64,000 bases of DNA from Henricia sp. BOLD:AAB3569 (taxonomy: Eukaryota; Echinodermata; Asteroidea; Spinulosida; Echinasteridae), in assembly GCA_037783545.1 (NCBI GenBank), contig JBBELK010000304.1, forward strand, positions 62,001 to 126,000. The letters are read 5' to 3'. The notes beneath the pieces are model-generated. The model was not told the origin of the DNA and ran no database searches. It saw nothing but the letters and a program-made list of their open reading frames with translations. A program made the position numbers and the translations under genes. Of the stretch, positions 25,601-38,770 are shown piece by piece. Numbering within the stretch: the stretch's first letter is position 1; the number at the start of each line of letters is the position of its first letter.

Positions 25601-27915
25601 GCATGCAAAATTTGAAGTTGGTTGGAAAATTCCTTGATTTCCAAATTTGCCGGCATTTGGGACACACTTTGACCTAATTCCCGTCACAATCTGGGGTGAG
25701 TCAACGGCCGTACAAATGTACACCAGCGCGGCGCAGGGTGTCCCAACAGCCACGGTTAGGGGAATAACCACGCAGCCGAGCTCCGTTTTCCCTAAACTCT
25801 GAAATTTCTCCGTCCTTTCCCAGCGAAAATCTGTCAATTTTGCATGACAAGTGCGGAATATATACAGTTTGGAGCATGCAAAATTTGAAGTTGGTTGGAA
25901 AATTCCTTGATTTCCAAATTTGCCGGCATTTGGGACACACTTTGACCTAATTCCCGTCACAATCTGGGGTCAGTCAACGGCCGTACAAATGTACACCAGC
26001 GCGGCGCATGCGCAGGGTGTCCCAACAGCCACGGTTAGGGGAATAACCACGCAGCCGAGCTCCGTTTTCCCTAAACTCTGAAATTTCTCCGTCATTTCCC
26101 AGCGAAAATCTGTCAATTTTGCATGACAAGTGCGGAATATATACAGTTTGGAGCATGCAAAATTTGAAGTTGGTTGGAAAATTCCTTGATTTCCAAATTT
26201 GCCGGCATTTGGGACACACTTTTACCTAATTCCCGTCACAATCTGGGGTGAGTCAACGGCCGTACAAATGTACACCAGCGCGGCGCATGCGCAGGGTGTC
26301 CCAACAGCCACGGTTAGGGGAATAACCACGCAGCCGAGCTCCGTTTTCCCTAAACTCTGAAATTTCTCCGTCATTTCTCAGCGAAAATCTGTCAATTTTG
26401 CATGACAAGTGCGGAATATATACAGTTTGGAGCATGCAAAATTTGAAGTTGGTTGGAAAATTCCTTGATTTCCAAATTTGCCGGCATTTGGGACACACTT
26501 TGACCTAATTCCCGTCACAATCTGGGGTGAGTCAACGGCCGTACAAATGTACACCAGCGCGGCGCATGCGCAGGGTGTCCCAACAGCCACGGTTAGGGGA
26601 ATAACCACGCAGCCGAGCTCCGTTTTCCCTAAACTCTGAAATTTCTCCGTCATTTCCCAGCGAAAATCTGTCAATTTTGCATGACAAGTGCGGAATATAT
26701 ACAGTTTGGAGCATGCAAAATTTGAAGTTGGTTGGAAAATTCCTTGATTTCCAAATTTGCCGGCATTTGGGACACACTTTTACCTAATTCCCGTCACAAT
26801 CTGGGGTGAGTCAACGGCCGTACAAATGTACACCAGCGCATGCGCAGGGTGTCCCAACAGCCACGGTTAGGGGAATAACCACGCAGCCGAGCTCCGTTTT
26901 CACTAAACTCTGAAATTTCTCCGTCATTTCCCAGCGAAAATCTGTCAATTTTGCATGACAAGTGCGGAATATATACAGTTTGGAGCATGCAAAATGTGAA
27001 GTTGGTTGGAAAATTCCTTGATTTCCAAATTTGCCGGCATTTGGGACACACTTTGACCTAATTCCCGTCACAATCTGGGGTGAGTCAACGGCCGTACAAA
27101 TGTACACCAGCGCGGCGCATGCGCAGGGTGTCCCAACAGCCACGGTTAGGGGAATAACCACGCAGCCGAGCTCCGTTTTCCCTAAACTCGGAAATTTCTC
27201 CTTCATTTCCCAGCGAAAATCTGTCAATTTTGCATGACAAGTGCGGAATATATACAGTTTGGAGCATGCAAAATTTGAAGTTGGTTGGAAAATTCCTTGA
27301 TTTCCAAATTTGCCGGCATTTGGGATACACTTTGACCTAATTCCCGTCACAATCTGGGGTGAGTCAACGGCCGTACAAATGTACACCAGCGCGGCGCAGG
27401 GTGTCCCAACAGCCACGGTTAGGGGAATAACCACGCAGCCGAGCTCCGTTTTCCCTAAACTCTGAAATTTCTCCGTCATTTCCCAGCGAAAATCTGTCAA
27501 TTTTGCATGACAAGTGCGGAATATATACAGTTTGGAGCATGCAAAATTTGAAGTTGGTTGGAAAATTCCTTGATTTCCAAATTTGCCGGCATTTGGGACA
27601 CACTTTGACCTAATTCCCGTCACAATCTGGGGTGAGTCAACGGCCGTAGAAATGTACACCAGCGCGGCGCATGCGCAGGGTGTCCCAACAGCCACGGTTA
27701 GGGGAATAACCACGCAGCCGAGCTCCGTTTTCCCTAAACTCTGAAATTTCTCCGTCATTTCCCAGCGAAAATCTGTCAATTTTGCATGACAAGTGCGGAA
27801 TATATACAGTTTGGAGCATGCAAAATTTGAAGTTGGTTGGAAAATTCCTTGATTTCCAAATTTGCCGGCATTTGGGACACACTTTGACCTAATTCCCGTC
27901 ACAATCTGGGGTGAG

Positions 27916-30900
27916 TCAACGGCCGTAGAAATGTACACCAGCGCGGCGCAGGGTGTCCCAACAGCCACGGTTAGGGGAATAACCACGCAGCCGAGCTCCG
28001 TTTTCCCTAAACTCTGAAACTTCTCCGTAAATTTCCCAGCGAAAATCTGTCAATTTTGCATGACAAGTGCGGAATATATACAGTTTGGAGCATGCAAAAT
28101 TTGAAGTTGGTTGGAAAATTCCTTGATTTCCAAATTTGCCGGCATTTGGGACACACTTTGACCTAATTCCCGTCACAATCTGGGGTGAGTCAACGGCCGT
28201 AGAAATGTACACCAGCGCATGCGCAGGGTGTCCCAACAGCCACGGTTAGGGGAATAACCACGCAGCCGAGCTCCGTTTTCCCTAAACTCTGAAATTTCTC
28301 CGTCATTTCCCAGCGAAAATCTGTCAATTTTGCATGACAAGTGCGGAATATATACAGTTTGGAGCATGCAAAATGTGAAGTTGGTTGGAAAATTCCTTGA
28401 TTTCCAAATTTGTCGGCATTTGGGACACACTTTGACCTAATTCCCGTCACAATCTGGGGTGAGTCAACGGCCGTAGAAATGTACACCAGCGCGGCGCAGG
28501 GTGTCCCAACAGCCACGGTTAGGGGAATAACCACGCAGCCGAGCTCCGTTTTTCCTAAACTCTGAAATTTCTCCGTCATTTCCCAGCGAAAATCTGTCAA
28601 TTTTGCATGACAAGTGCGGAATATATACAGTTTGGAGCATGCAAAATTTGAAGTTGGTTGGAAAATTCCTTGATTTCCAAATTTGCCGGCATTTGGGACA
28701 CACTTTGACCTAATTCCCGTCACAATCTGGGGTGAGTCAACGGCCGTACAAATGTACACCAGCGCGTCGCATGCGCAGGGTGTCCCAACAGCCACGGTTA
28801 GGGGAATAACCACGCAGCCGAGCTCCGTTTTCCCTAAACTCTGAAATTTCTCCGTCATTTCCCAGCGAAAATCTGTCAATTTTGCATGACAAGTGCGGAA
28901 TATATACAGTTTGGAGCATGCAAAATTTGAAGTTGGTTGGAAAATTCCTTGATTTCCAAATTTGCCGGCATTTGGGACACACTTTGACCTAATTCCCGTC
29001 ACAATCTGGGGTGAGTCAACGGCCGTACAAATGTACACCAGCGCGGCGCAGGGTGTCCCAACAGCCACGGTTAGGGGAATAACCACGCAGCCGAGCTCCG
29101 TTTTCCCTAAACTCTGAAATTTCTCCGTCATTTCCCAGCGAAAATCTGTCAATTTTGCATGACAAGTGCGGAATATATACAGTTTGGAGCATGCAAAATT
29201 TGAAGTTGGTTGGAAAATTCCTTGATTTCCAAATTTGCCGGCACTTGGGACACACTTTGACCTAATTCCCGTCACAATCTGGGGTGAGTCAACGGCCGTA
29301 CAAATGTACACCAGCGCGGCGCATGCGCAGGGTGTCCCAACAGCCACGGTTAGGGGAATAACCACGCAGCCGAGCTCCGTTTTCCCTAAACTCTGAAATT
29401 TCTCCGTCATTTCCCAGCGAAAATCTGTCAATTTTGCATGACAAGTGCGGAATATATACAGTTTGGAGCATGCAAAATTTGAAGTTGGTTGGAAAATTCC
29501 TTGATTTCCAAATTTGCCGGCATTTGGGACACACTTTGACCTAATTCCCGTCACAATCTGGGGTGAGTCAACGGCCATACAAATGTACACCAGCGCGGCG
29601 CATGCGCAGGGTGTCCCAACAGCCACGGTTAGGGGAATAACCACGCAGCCGAGCTCCGTTTTCCCTAAACTCTGAAATTTCTCCGTCATTTCCCAGCGAA
29701 AATCTGTCAATTTTGCATGACAAGTGCGGAATATATACAGTTTGGAGCATGCAAAATTTGAAGTTGGTTGGAAAATTCCTTGATTTCCAAATTTGCCGGC
29801 ATTTGGGACACACTTTGACCTAATTCCCGTCACAATCTGGGGTGAGTCAACGGCCGTACAAATGTACACCAGCGCGGCTCATGCGCAGGGTGTCCCAACA
29901 GCCACGGTTAGGGGAATAACCACGCAGCCGAGCTCCGTTTTCCCTAAACTCGGAAATTTCTCCGTCATTTCCCAGCGAAAATCTGTCAATTTTGCATGAC
30001 AAGTGCGGAATATATACAGTTTGGAGCATGCAAAATTTGAAGTTGGTTGGAAAATTCCTTGATTTCCAAATTTGCCGGCATTTGGGACACACTTTTACCT
30101 AATTCCCGTCACAATCTGGGGTGAGTCAACGGCCGTACAAATGTACACCAGCGCGGCGCAGGGTGTCCCAACAGCCACGGTTAGGGGAATAACCACGCAG
30201 CCGAGCTCCGTTTTCCCTAAACTCTGAAATTTCTCCGTCATTTCCCAGCGAAAATCTGTCAATTTTGCATGACAAGTGCGGAATATATACAGTTTGGAGC
30301 ATGCAAAATTTGAAGTTGGTTGGAAAATTCCTTGATTTCCAAATTTGCCGGCATTTGGGACACACTTTGACCTAATTCCCGTCACAATCTGGGGTGAGTC
30401 AACGGCCGTAGAAATGTACACCAGCGCGGCGCAGGGTGTCCCAACAGCCACGGTTAGGGGAATAACCACGCAGCCGAGCTCCGTTTTCCCTAAACTCTGA
30501 AATTTCTCCGTCATTTCCCAGCGAAAATCTGTCAATTTTGCATGACAAGTGCGGAATATATACAGTTTGGAGCATGCAAAATTTGAAGTTGGTTGGAAAA
30601 TTCCTTGATTTCCAAATTTGCCGGCATTTGGGACACACTTTTACCTAATTCCCGTCACAATCTGGGGTGAGTCAACGGCCGTACAAATGTACACCAGCGC
30701 GGCGCATGCGCAGGGTGTCCCAACAGCCACGGTTAGGGGAATAACCACGCAGCCGAGCTCCGTTTTCCCTAAACTCTGAAATTTCTCCGTCATTTCCCAG
30801 CGAAAATCTGTCAATTTTGCATGACAAGTGCGGAATATATACAGTTTGGAGCATGCAAAATTTGAAGTTGGTTGGAAAATTCCTTGATTTCCAAATTTGC

Positions 30901-33419
30901 CGGCATTTGGGACACACTTTGACCTAATTCCCGTCACAATCTGGGGTGAGTCAACGGCCGTAGAAATGTACACCAGCGCGGCGCAGGGTGTCCCAACAGC
31001 CACGGTTAGGGGAATAACCACGCAGCCGAGCTCCGTTTTCCCTAAACTCTGAAACTTCTCCGTAAATTTCCCAGCGAAAATCTGTCAATTTTGCATGACA
31101 AGTGCGGAATATATACAGTTTGGAGCATGCAAAATTTGAAGTTGGTTGGAAAATTCCTTGATTTCCAAATTTGCCGGCATTTGGGACACACTTTGACCTA
31201 ATTCCCGTCACAATCTGGGGTGAGTCAACGGCCGTAGAAATGTACACCAGCGCATGCGCAGGGTGTCCCAACAGCCACGGTTAGGGGAATAACCACGCAG
31301 CCGAGCTCCGTTTTCCCTAAACTCTGAAATTTCTCCGTCATTTCCCAGCGAAAATCTGTCAATTTTGCATGACAAGTGCGGAATATATACAGTTTGGAGC
31401 ATGCAAAATGTGAAGTTGGTTGGAAAATTCCTTGATTTCCAAATTTGCCGGCATTTGGGACACACTTTGACCTAATTCCCGTCACAATCTGGGGTGAGTC
31501 AACGGCCGTAGAAATGTACACCAGCGCGGCGCAGGGTGTCCCAACAGCCACGGTTAGGGGAATAACCACGCAGCCGAGCTCCGTTTTCCCTAAACTCTGA
31601 AACTTCTCCGTAAATTTCCCAGCGAAAATCTGTCAATTTTGCATGACAAGTGCGGAATATATACAGTTTGGAGCATGCAAAATTTGAAGTTGGTTGGAAA
31701 ATTCCTTGATTTCCAAATTTGCCGGCATTTGGGACACACTTTGACCTAATTCCCGTCACAATCTGGGGTGAGTCAACGGCCGTAGAAATGTACACCAGCG
31801 CATGCGCAGGGTGTCCCAACAGCCACGGTTAGGGGAATAACCACGCAGCCGAGCTCCGTTTTCCCTAAACTCTGAAATTTCTCCGTCATTTCCCAGCGAA
31901 AATCTGTCAATTTTGCATGACAAGTGCGGAATATATACAGTTTGGAGCATGCAAAATGTGAAGTTGGTTGGAAAATTCCTTGATTTCCAAATTTGCCGGC
32001 ATTTGGGACACACTTTGACCTAATTCCCGTCACAATCTGGGGTGAGTCAACGGCCGTACAAATGTACACCAGCGCGGCGCATGCGCAGGGTGTCCCAACA
32101 GCCACGGTTAGGGGAATAACCACGCAGCCGAGCTCCGTTTTCCCTAAACTCTGAAATTTCTCCGTCATTTCCCAGCGAAAATCTGTCAATTTTGCATGAC
32201 AAGTGCGGAATATATACAGTTTGGAGCATGCAAAATTTGAAGTTGGTTGGAAAATTCCTTGATTTCCAAATTTGCCGGCATTTGGGACACACTTTGACCT
32301 AATTCCCGTCACAATCTGGGGTGAGTCAACGGCCGTACAAATGTACACCAGCGCGGCGCAGGGTGTCCCAACAGCCACGGTTAGGGGAATAACCACGCAG
32401 CCGAGCTCCGTTTTCCCTAAACTCTGAAATTTCTCCGTCATTTCCCAGCGAAAATCTGTCAATTTTGCATGACAAGTGCGGAATATATACAGTTTGGAGC
32501 ATGCAAAATTTGAAGTTGGTTGGAAAATTCCTTGATTTCCAAATTTGCCGGCATTTGGGACACACTTTGACCTAATTCCCGTCACAATCTGGGGTGAGTC
32601 AACGGCCGTAGAAATGTACACCAGCGCGGCGGAGGGTGTCCCAACAGCCACGGTTAGGGGAATAACCACGCAGCCGAGCTCCGTTTTCCCTAAACTCTGA
32701 AATTTCTCCGTCCTTTCCCAGCGAAAATCTGTCAATTTTGCATGACAAGTGCGGAATATATACAGTTTGGAGCATGCAAAATTTGAAGTTGGTTGGAAAA
32801 TTCCTTGATTTCCAAATTTGCCGGCATTTGGGACACACTTTTACCTAATTCCCGTCACAATCTGGGGTGAGTCAACGGCCGTAGAAATGTACACCAGCGC
32901 GGCGCAGGGTGTCCCAACAGCCACGGTTAGGGGAATAACCACGCAGCCGAGCTCCGTTTTCCCTAAACTCTGAAACTTCTCCGTAAATTTCCCAGCGAAA
33001 ATCTGTCAATTTTGCATGACAAGTGCGGAATATATACAGTTTGGAGCATGCAAAATTTGAAGTTGGTTGGAAAATTCCTTGATTTCCAAATTTGCCGGCA
33101 TTTGGGACACACTTTGACCTAATTCCCGTCACAATCTGGGGTGAGTCAACGGCCGTAGAAATGTACACCAGCGCATGCGCAGGGTGTCCCAACAGCCACG
33201 GTTAGGGGAATAACCACGCAGCCGAGCTCCGTTTTCCCTAAACTCTGAAATTTCTCCGTCATTTCCCAGCGAAAATCTGTCAATTTTGCATGACAAGTGC
33301 GGAATATATACAGTTTGGAGCATGCAAAATGTGAAGTTGGTTGGAAAATTCCTTGATTTCCAAATTTGCCGGCATTTGGGACACACTTTGACCTAATTCC
33401 CGTCACAATCTGGGGTGAG
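27916..33419 (+). repeat. 548-bp dimer family with 5-bp-deleted monomer
   Basis: Four copies at about 27916-28463, 30951-31498, 31499-32046 and 32872-33419. Each pairs a 273-bp-type monomer carrying 'acttctccgtaaatttcc' (one added base) with a 274-bp monomer that lost 5 bp from the GC-rich box ('accagcgcatgcgcagg') and has 'caaaatgtgaag'. Two copies are directly adjacent. Neither monomer length is a multiple of three. Confidence 0.8.
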
Positions 33420-35323
33420 TCAACGGCCGTAGAAATGTACACCAGCGCGGCGCAGGGTGTCCCAACAGCCACGGTTAGGGGAATAACCACGCAGCCGAGC
33501 TCCGTTTTCCCTAAACTCTGAAATTTCTCCGTCATTTCCCAGCGAAAATCTGTCAATTTTGCATGACAAGTGCGGAATATATACAGTTTGGAGCATGCAA
33601 AATTTGAAGTTGGTTGGAAAATTCCTTGATTTCCAAATTTGCCGGCATTTGGGACACACTTTGACCTAATTCCCGTCACAATCTGGGGTGAGTCAACGGC
33701 CGTACAAATGTACACCAGCGCGGCGCATGCGCAGGGTGTCCCAACAGCCACGGTTAGGGGAATAACCACGCAGCCGAGCTCCGTTTTCCCTAAACTCTGA
33801 AATTTCTCCGTCATTTCCCAGCGAAAATCTGTCAATTTTGCATGACAAGTGCGGAATATATACAGTTTGGAGCATGCAAAATTTGAAGTTGGTTGGAAAA
33901 TTCCTTGATTTCCAAATTTGCCGGCATTTGGGACACACTTTGACCTAATTCCCGTCACAATCTGGGGTGAGTCAACGGCCGTACAAATGTACACCAGCGC
34001 GGCGCAGGGTGTCCCAACAGCCACGGTTAGGGGAATAACCACGCAGCCGAGCTCCGTTTTCCCTAAACTCTGAAATTTCTCCGTCATTTCCCAGCGAAAA
34101 TCTGTCAATTTTGCATGACAAGTGCGGAATATATACAGTTTGGAGCATGCAAAATTTGAAGTTGGTTGGAAAATTCCTTGATTTCCAAATTTGCCGGCAT
34201 TTGGGACACACTTTGACCTAATTCCCGTCACAATCTGGGGTGAGTCAACGGCCGTAGAAATGTACACCAGCGCGGCGCAGGGTGTCCCAACAGCCACGGT
34301 TAGGGGAATAACCACGCAGCCGAGCTCCGTTTTCCCTAAACTCTGAAATTTCTCCGTCCTTTCCCAGCGAAAATCTGTCAATTTTGCATGACAAGTGCGG
34401 AATATATACAGTTTGGAGCATGCAAAATTTGAAGTTGGTTGGAAAATTCCTTGATTTCCAAATTTGCCGGCACTTGGGACACACTTTGACCTAATTCCCG
34501 TCACAATCTGGGGTGAGTCAACGGCCGTACAAATGTACACCAGCGCGGCGCATGCGCAGGGTGTCCCAACAGCCACGGTTAGGGGAATAACCACGCAGCC
34601 GAGCTCCGTTTTCCCTAAACTCTGAAATTTCTCCGTCATTTCCCAGCGAAAATCTGTCAATTTTGCATGACAAGTGCGGAATATATACAGTTTGGAGCAT
34701 GCAAAATTTGAAGTTGGTTGGAAAATTCCTTGATTTCCAAATTTGCCGGCATTTGGGACACACTTTGACCTAATTCCCGTCACAATCTGGGGTGAGTCAA
34801 CGGCCATACAAATGTACACCAGCGCGGCGCATGCGCAGGGTGTCCCAACAGCCACGGTTAGGGGAATAACCACGCAGCCGAGCTCCGTTTTCCCTAAACT
34901 CTGAAATTTCTCCGTCATTTCCCAGCGAAAATCTGTCAATTTTGCATGACAAGTGCGGAATATATACAGTTTGGAGCATGCAAAATTTGAAGTTGGTTGG
35001 AAAATTCCTTGATTTCCAAATTTGCCGGCATTTGGGACACACTTTGACCTAATTCCCGTCACAATCTGGGGTGAGTCAACGGCCGTACAAATGTACACCA
35101 GCGCGGCTCATGCGCAGGGTGTCCCAACAGCCACGGTTAGGGGAATAACCACGCAGCCGAGCTCCGTTTTCCCTAAACTCGGAAATTTCTCCGTCATTTC
35201 CCAGCGAAAATCTGTCAATTTTGCATGACAAGTGCGGAATATATACAGTTTGGAGCATGCAAAATTTGAAGTTGGTTGGAAAATTCCTTGATTTCCAAAT
35301 TTGCCGGCATTTGGGACACACTT
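28190..35323 (+). repeat. Segmental duplication inside the array, 5,229-bp offset
   Basis: Private variants 'ggcacttggg' (29240 and 34469), 'acggccatac' (29571 and 34800) and 'agcgcggctc' (29871 and 35100) each recur at exactly 5,229 bp. A block ending at about 30094 was copied to end at about 35323. The upstream part of the second copy differs in monomer composition, so internal rearrangement followed. Confidence 0.82.
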
Positions 35324-35912
35324 TTACCTAATTCCCGTCACAATCTGGGGTGAGTCAACGGCCGTACAAATGTACACCAGCGCGGCGCATGCGCAGGGTG
35401 TCCCAACAGCCACGGTTAGGGGAATAACCACGCAGCCGAGCTCCGTTTTCACTAAACTCTGAAATTTCTCCGTCATTTCCCAGCGAAAATCTGTCAATTT
35501 TGCATGACAAGTGCGGAATATATACAGTTTGGAGCATGCAAAATTTGAAGTTGGTTGGAAAATTCCTTGATTTCCAAATTTGCCGGCATTTGGGACACAC
35601 TTTGACCTAATTCCCGTCACAATCTGGGGTGAGTCAACGGCCGTACAAATGTACACCAGCGCGGCGCATGCGCAGGGTGTCCCAACAGCCACGGTTAGGG
35701 GAATAACCACGCAGCCGAGCTCCGTTTTCCCTAAACTCGGAAATTTCTCCGTCATTTCCTAGCGAAAATCTGTCAATTTTGCATGACAAGTGCGGAATAT
35801 ATACAGTTTGGAGCATGCAAAATTTGAAGTTGGTTGGAAAATTCCTTGATTTCCAAATTTGCCGGCATTTGGGACACACTTTGACCTAATTCCCGTCACA
35901 ATCTGGGGTGAG

Positions 35913-37550
35913 TCAACGGCCGTACAAATGTACACCAGCGCGGCGCAGGGTGTCCCAACAGCCACGGTTAGGGGAATAACCACGCAGCCGAGCTCCGTTT
36001 TCCCTAAACTCTGAAATTTCTCCGTCATTTCCCAGCGAAAATCTGTCAATTTTGCATGACAAGTGCGGAATATATACAGTTTGGAGCATGCAAAATTTGA
36101 AGTTGGTTGGAAAATTCCTTGATTTCCAAATTTGCCGGCATTTGGGACACACTTTGACCTAATTCCCGTCACAATCTGGGGTGAGTCAACGGCCGTAGAA
36201 ATGTACACCAGCGCGGCGCAGGGTGTCCCAACAGCCACGGTTAGGGGAATAACCACGCAGCCGAGCTCCGTTTTCCCTAAACTCTGAAATTTCTCCGTCA
36301 TTTCCCAGCGAAAATCTGTCAATTTTGCATGACAAGTGCGGAATATATACAGTTTGGAGCATGCAACATTTGAAGTTGGTTGGAAAATTCCTTGATTTCC
36401 AAATTTGCCGGCATTTGGGACACACTTTGACCTAATTCCCGTCACAATCTGGGGTGAGTCAACGGCCGTAGAAATGTACACCAGCGCGGCGCAGGGTGTC
36501 CCAACAGCCACGGTTAGGGGAATAACCACGCAGCCGAGCTCCGTTTTCCCTAAACTCTGAAACTTCTCCGTCATTTCCCAGCGAAAATCTGTCAATTTTG
36601 CATGACAAGTGCGGAATATATACAGTTTGGAGCATGCAAAATTTGAAGTTGGTTGGAAAATTCCTTGATTTCCAAATTTGCCGGCATTTGGGACACACTT
36701 TGACCTAATTCCCGTCACAATCTGGGGTGAGTCAACGGCCGTACAAATGTACACCAGCGCGGCGCAGGGTGTCCCAACAGCCACGGTTAGGGGAATAACC
36801 ACGCAGCCGAGCTCCGTTTTCCCTAAACTCTGAAATTTCTCCGTCATTTCCCAGCGAAAATCTGTCAATTTTGCATGACAAGTGCGGAATATATACAGTT
36901 TGGAGCATGCAAAATTTGAAGTTGGTTGGAAAATTCCTTGATTTCCAAATTTGCCGGCATTTGGGACACACTTTGACCTAATTCCCGTCACAATCTGGGG
37001 TGAGTCAACGGCCGTAGAAATGTACACCAGCGCGGCGCAGGGTGTCCCAACAGCCACGGTTAGGGGAATAACCACGCAGCCGAGCTCCGTTTTCCCTAAA
37101 CTCTGAAATTTCTCCGTCATTTCCCAGCGAAAATCTGTCAATTTTGCATGACAAGTGCGGAATATATACAGTTTGGAGCATGCAACATTTGAAGTTGGTT
37201 GGAAAATTCCTTGATTTCCAAATTTGCCGGCATTTGGGACACACTTTGACCTAATTCCCGTCACAATCTGGGGTGAGTCAACGGCCGTAGAAATGTACAC
37301 CAGCGCGGCGCAGGGTGTCCCAACAGCCACGGTTAGAGGAATAACCACGCAGCCGAGCTCCGTTTTCCCTAAACTCTGAAACTTCTCCGTCATTTCCCAG
37401 CGAAAATCTGTCAATTTTGCATGACAAGTGCGGAATATATACAGTTTGGAGCATGCAAAATTTGAAGTTGGTTGGAAAATTCCTTGATTTCCAAATTTGC
37501 CGGCATTTGGGACACACTTTGACCTAATTCCCGTCACAATCTGGGGTGAG
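35913..37550 (+). repeat. 819-bp trimer of 273-bp monomers, two tandem copies
   Basis: 'gcatgcaacatttg' recurs at about 36360 and 37179, and 'gaaacttctccgtc' at about 36559 and 37378, both 819 bp (3 x 273) apart. All six monomers lack the GCGCATGCGC palindrome. This is the part of the left array closest to the core with a clear HOR. Confidence 0.8.
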
Positions 37551-38436
37551 TCAACGGCCGTAGAAATGTACACCAGCGCGGCGCAGGGTGTCCCAACAGC
37601 CACGGTTAGGGGAATAACCACGCAGCCGAGCTCCGTTTTCCCTAAACTCTGAAATTTCTCCGTCATTTCCCAGCGAAAATCTGTCAATTTTGCATGACAA
37701 GTGCGGAATATATACAGTTTAGAGCATGCAAAATTTGAAGTTGGTTGGAAAATTCCTTGATTTCCAAATTTGCCGGCATTTGGGACACACTTTGACCTAA
37801 TTCCCGTCACAATCTGGGGTGAGTCAACGGCCGTACAAATGTACACCAGCGCGGCGCAGGGTGTCCCAACAGCCACGGTTAGGGGAATAACCACGCAGCC
37901 GAGCTCCGTTTTCCCTAAACTCTGAAATTTCTCCGTCATTTCCCAGCGAAAATCTGTCAATTTTGAATTGACAAGTGCGGAATATATACAGTTTGGAGCA
38001 TGCAAAATTTGAAGTTGGTTGGAAAATTCCTTGATTTCCAAATTTGCCGGCATTTGGGACACACTTTGACCTAATTCCCGTCACAATCTGGGGTGAGTCA
38101 ACGGCCGTAGAAATGTACACCAGCGCGGCGCATGCGCAGGGTGTCCCAACAGCCACGGTTAGGGAATAACCACGCAGCCGAGCTCCGTTTTCCCTAAACT
38201 CTGAAATTTCTCCGTCATTTCCCAGCGAAAATCTGTCAATTTTGCATGACAAGTGCGGAATATATACAGTTTGGAGCATGCAAAATTTGAAGTTGGTTGG
38301 AAAATTCCTTGATTTCCAAATTTGCCGGCATTTGGGACACACTTTGACCTAATTCCCGTCACAATCTGGGGTGAGTCAACGGCCGTACAAATGTACACCA
38401 GCGCGGCGCATGCGCAGGGTGTCCCAACAGCCACGG

Positions 38437-38770
38437 ATAGTAACCTATTTGCACAACCGCCTTTGTTTCCGTCCGACTCCGGCATCTATAGGGTTTAGAT
38501 ATGGGTTAGATGGATTTCGCCAAAACCTGCCCTCTTAGGCCGCCGAGAACCCCCAAACCTGCCCAAATACACCCCAATCCTTACCCAAACCTCAAACGAA
38601 AGCGGGAGACTGTATCAGATAGAAATGAAAGAAAAACTGGACTAGTTGTCTTGCTGCCTGTCTTTCATTTTATTTTCTTCTCTTTTCTTTTCTCAAGCTG
38701 TCGCTGCCTATAAAATTGATTAAAAAACAAAATGGGTAGTTTTGTTAGTAGGTGATGGCATTTTTAGACA
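38437..38770. other. 3' tail of the relict retroelement, no gene seen
   Basis: 334 bp between the left satellite junction and the stop after the recombinase reading. It holds a short AGATATGGGTTAGATGG stretch and a pyrimidine-rich run (about 38655-38700) but no recognisable coding sequence or tRNA. By position it should contain 3' untranslated or terminal-repeat sequence of the retrotransposon. I could not match it to a second copy at the other end of the core. Confidence 0.5.

Larger units (their letters stand above)
1..38436 (+). repeat. Left satellite array, 279/273-bp monomers
   Basis: A continuous head-to-tail array that starts before the window and ends at about 38436, where the monomer stops just after 'cagccacgg' and unrelated sequence follows. 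Landmarks recur every 279 bp (for example TGAGTCA at 160 and 439) or every 273 bp. The 273-bp class lacks 6 bp (atgcgc) from a GCGCATGCGC palindrome. Rarer classes lack 5 bp at the same place or carry a small insertion there. Monomers are very similar to each other, usually differing at a few positions. The 279-bp class dominates on the far left; the 273-bp class becomes common from about 24 kb and dominates just before the core. No gene was found in this stretch. Confidence 0.98.

Noticed and set aside
668..35762. 68-codon plus-strand frames starting MPAFGTH in the left array
   Set aside because: They appear only where the B-type change (ctctg to ctcgg) removes a stop; a shadow of the satellite.
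412..38342. Many minus-strand open frames of 79-1,074 codons in the left array, and their plus-strand equivalents in the right array, as protein genes
   Set aside because: They are one satellite frame read through multiple monomers. Two or three frames are open at once, indels and stops break them freely, and no domain is recognisable.
1..38436. CRISPR array
   Set aside because: The period is 273-279 bp with no short repeat-plus-unique-spacer structure; the whole unit is conserved.
38510..38713. 67-codon plus-strand ORF
   Set aside because: Low-complexity pyrimidine-rich translation in the retroelement tail, no domain.
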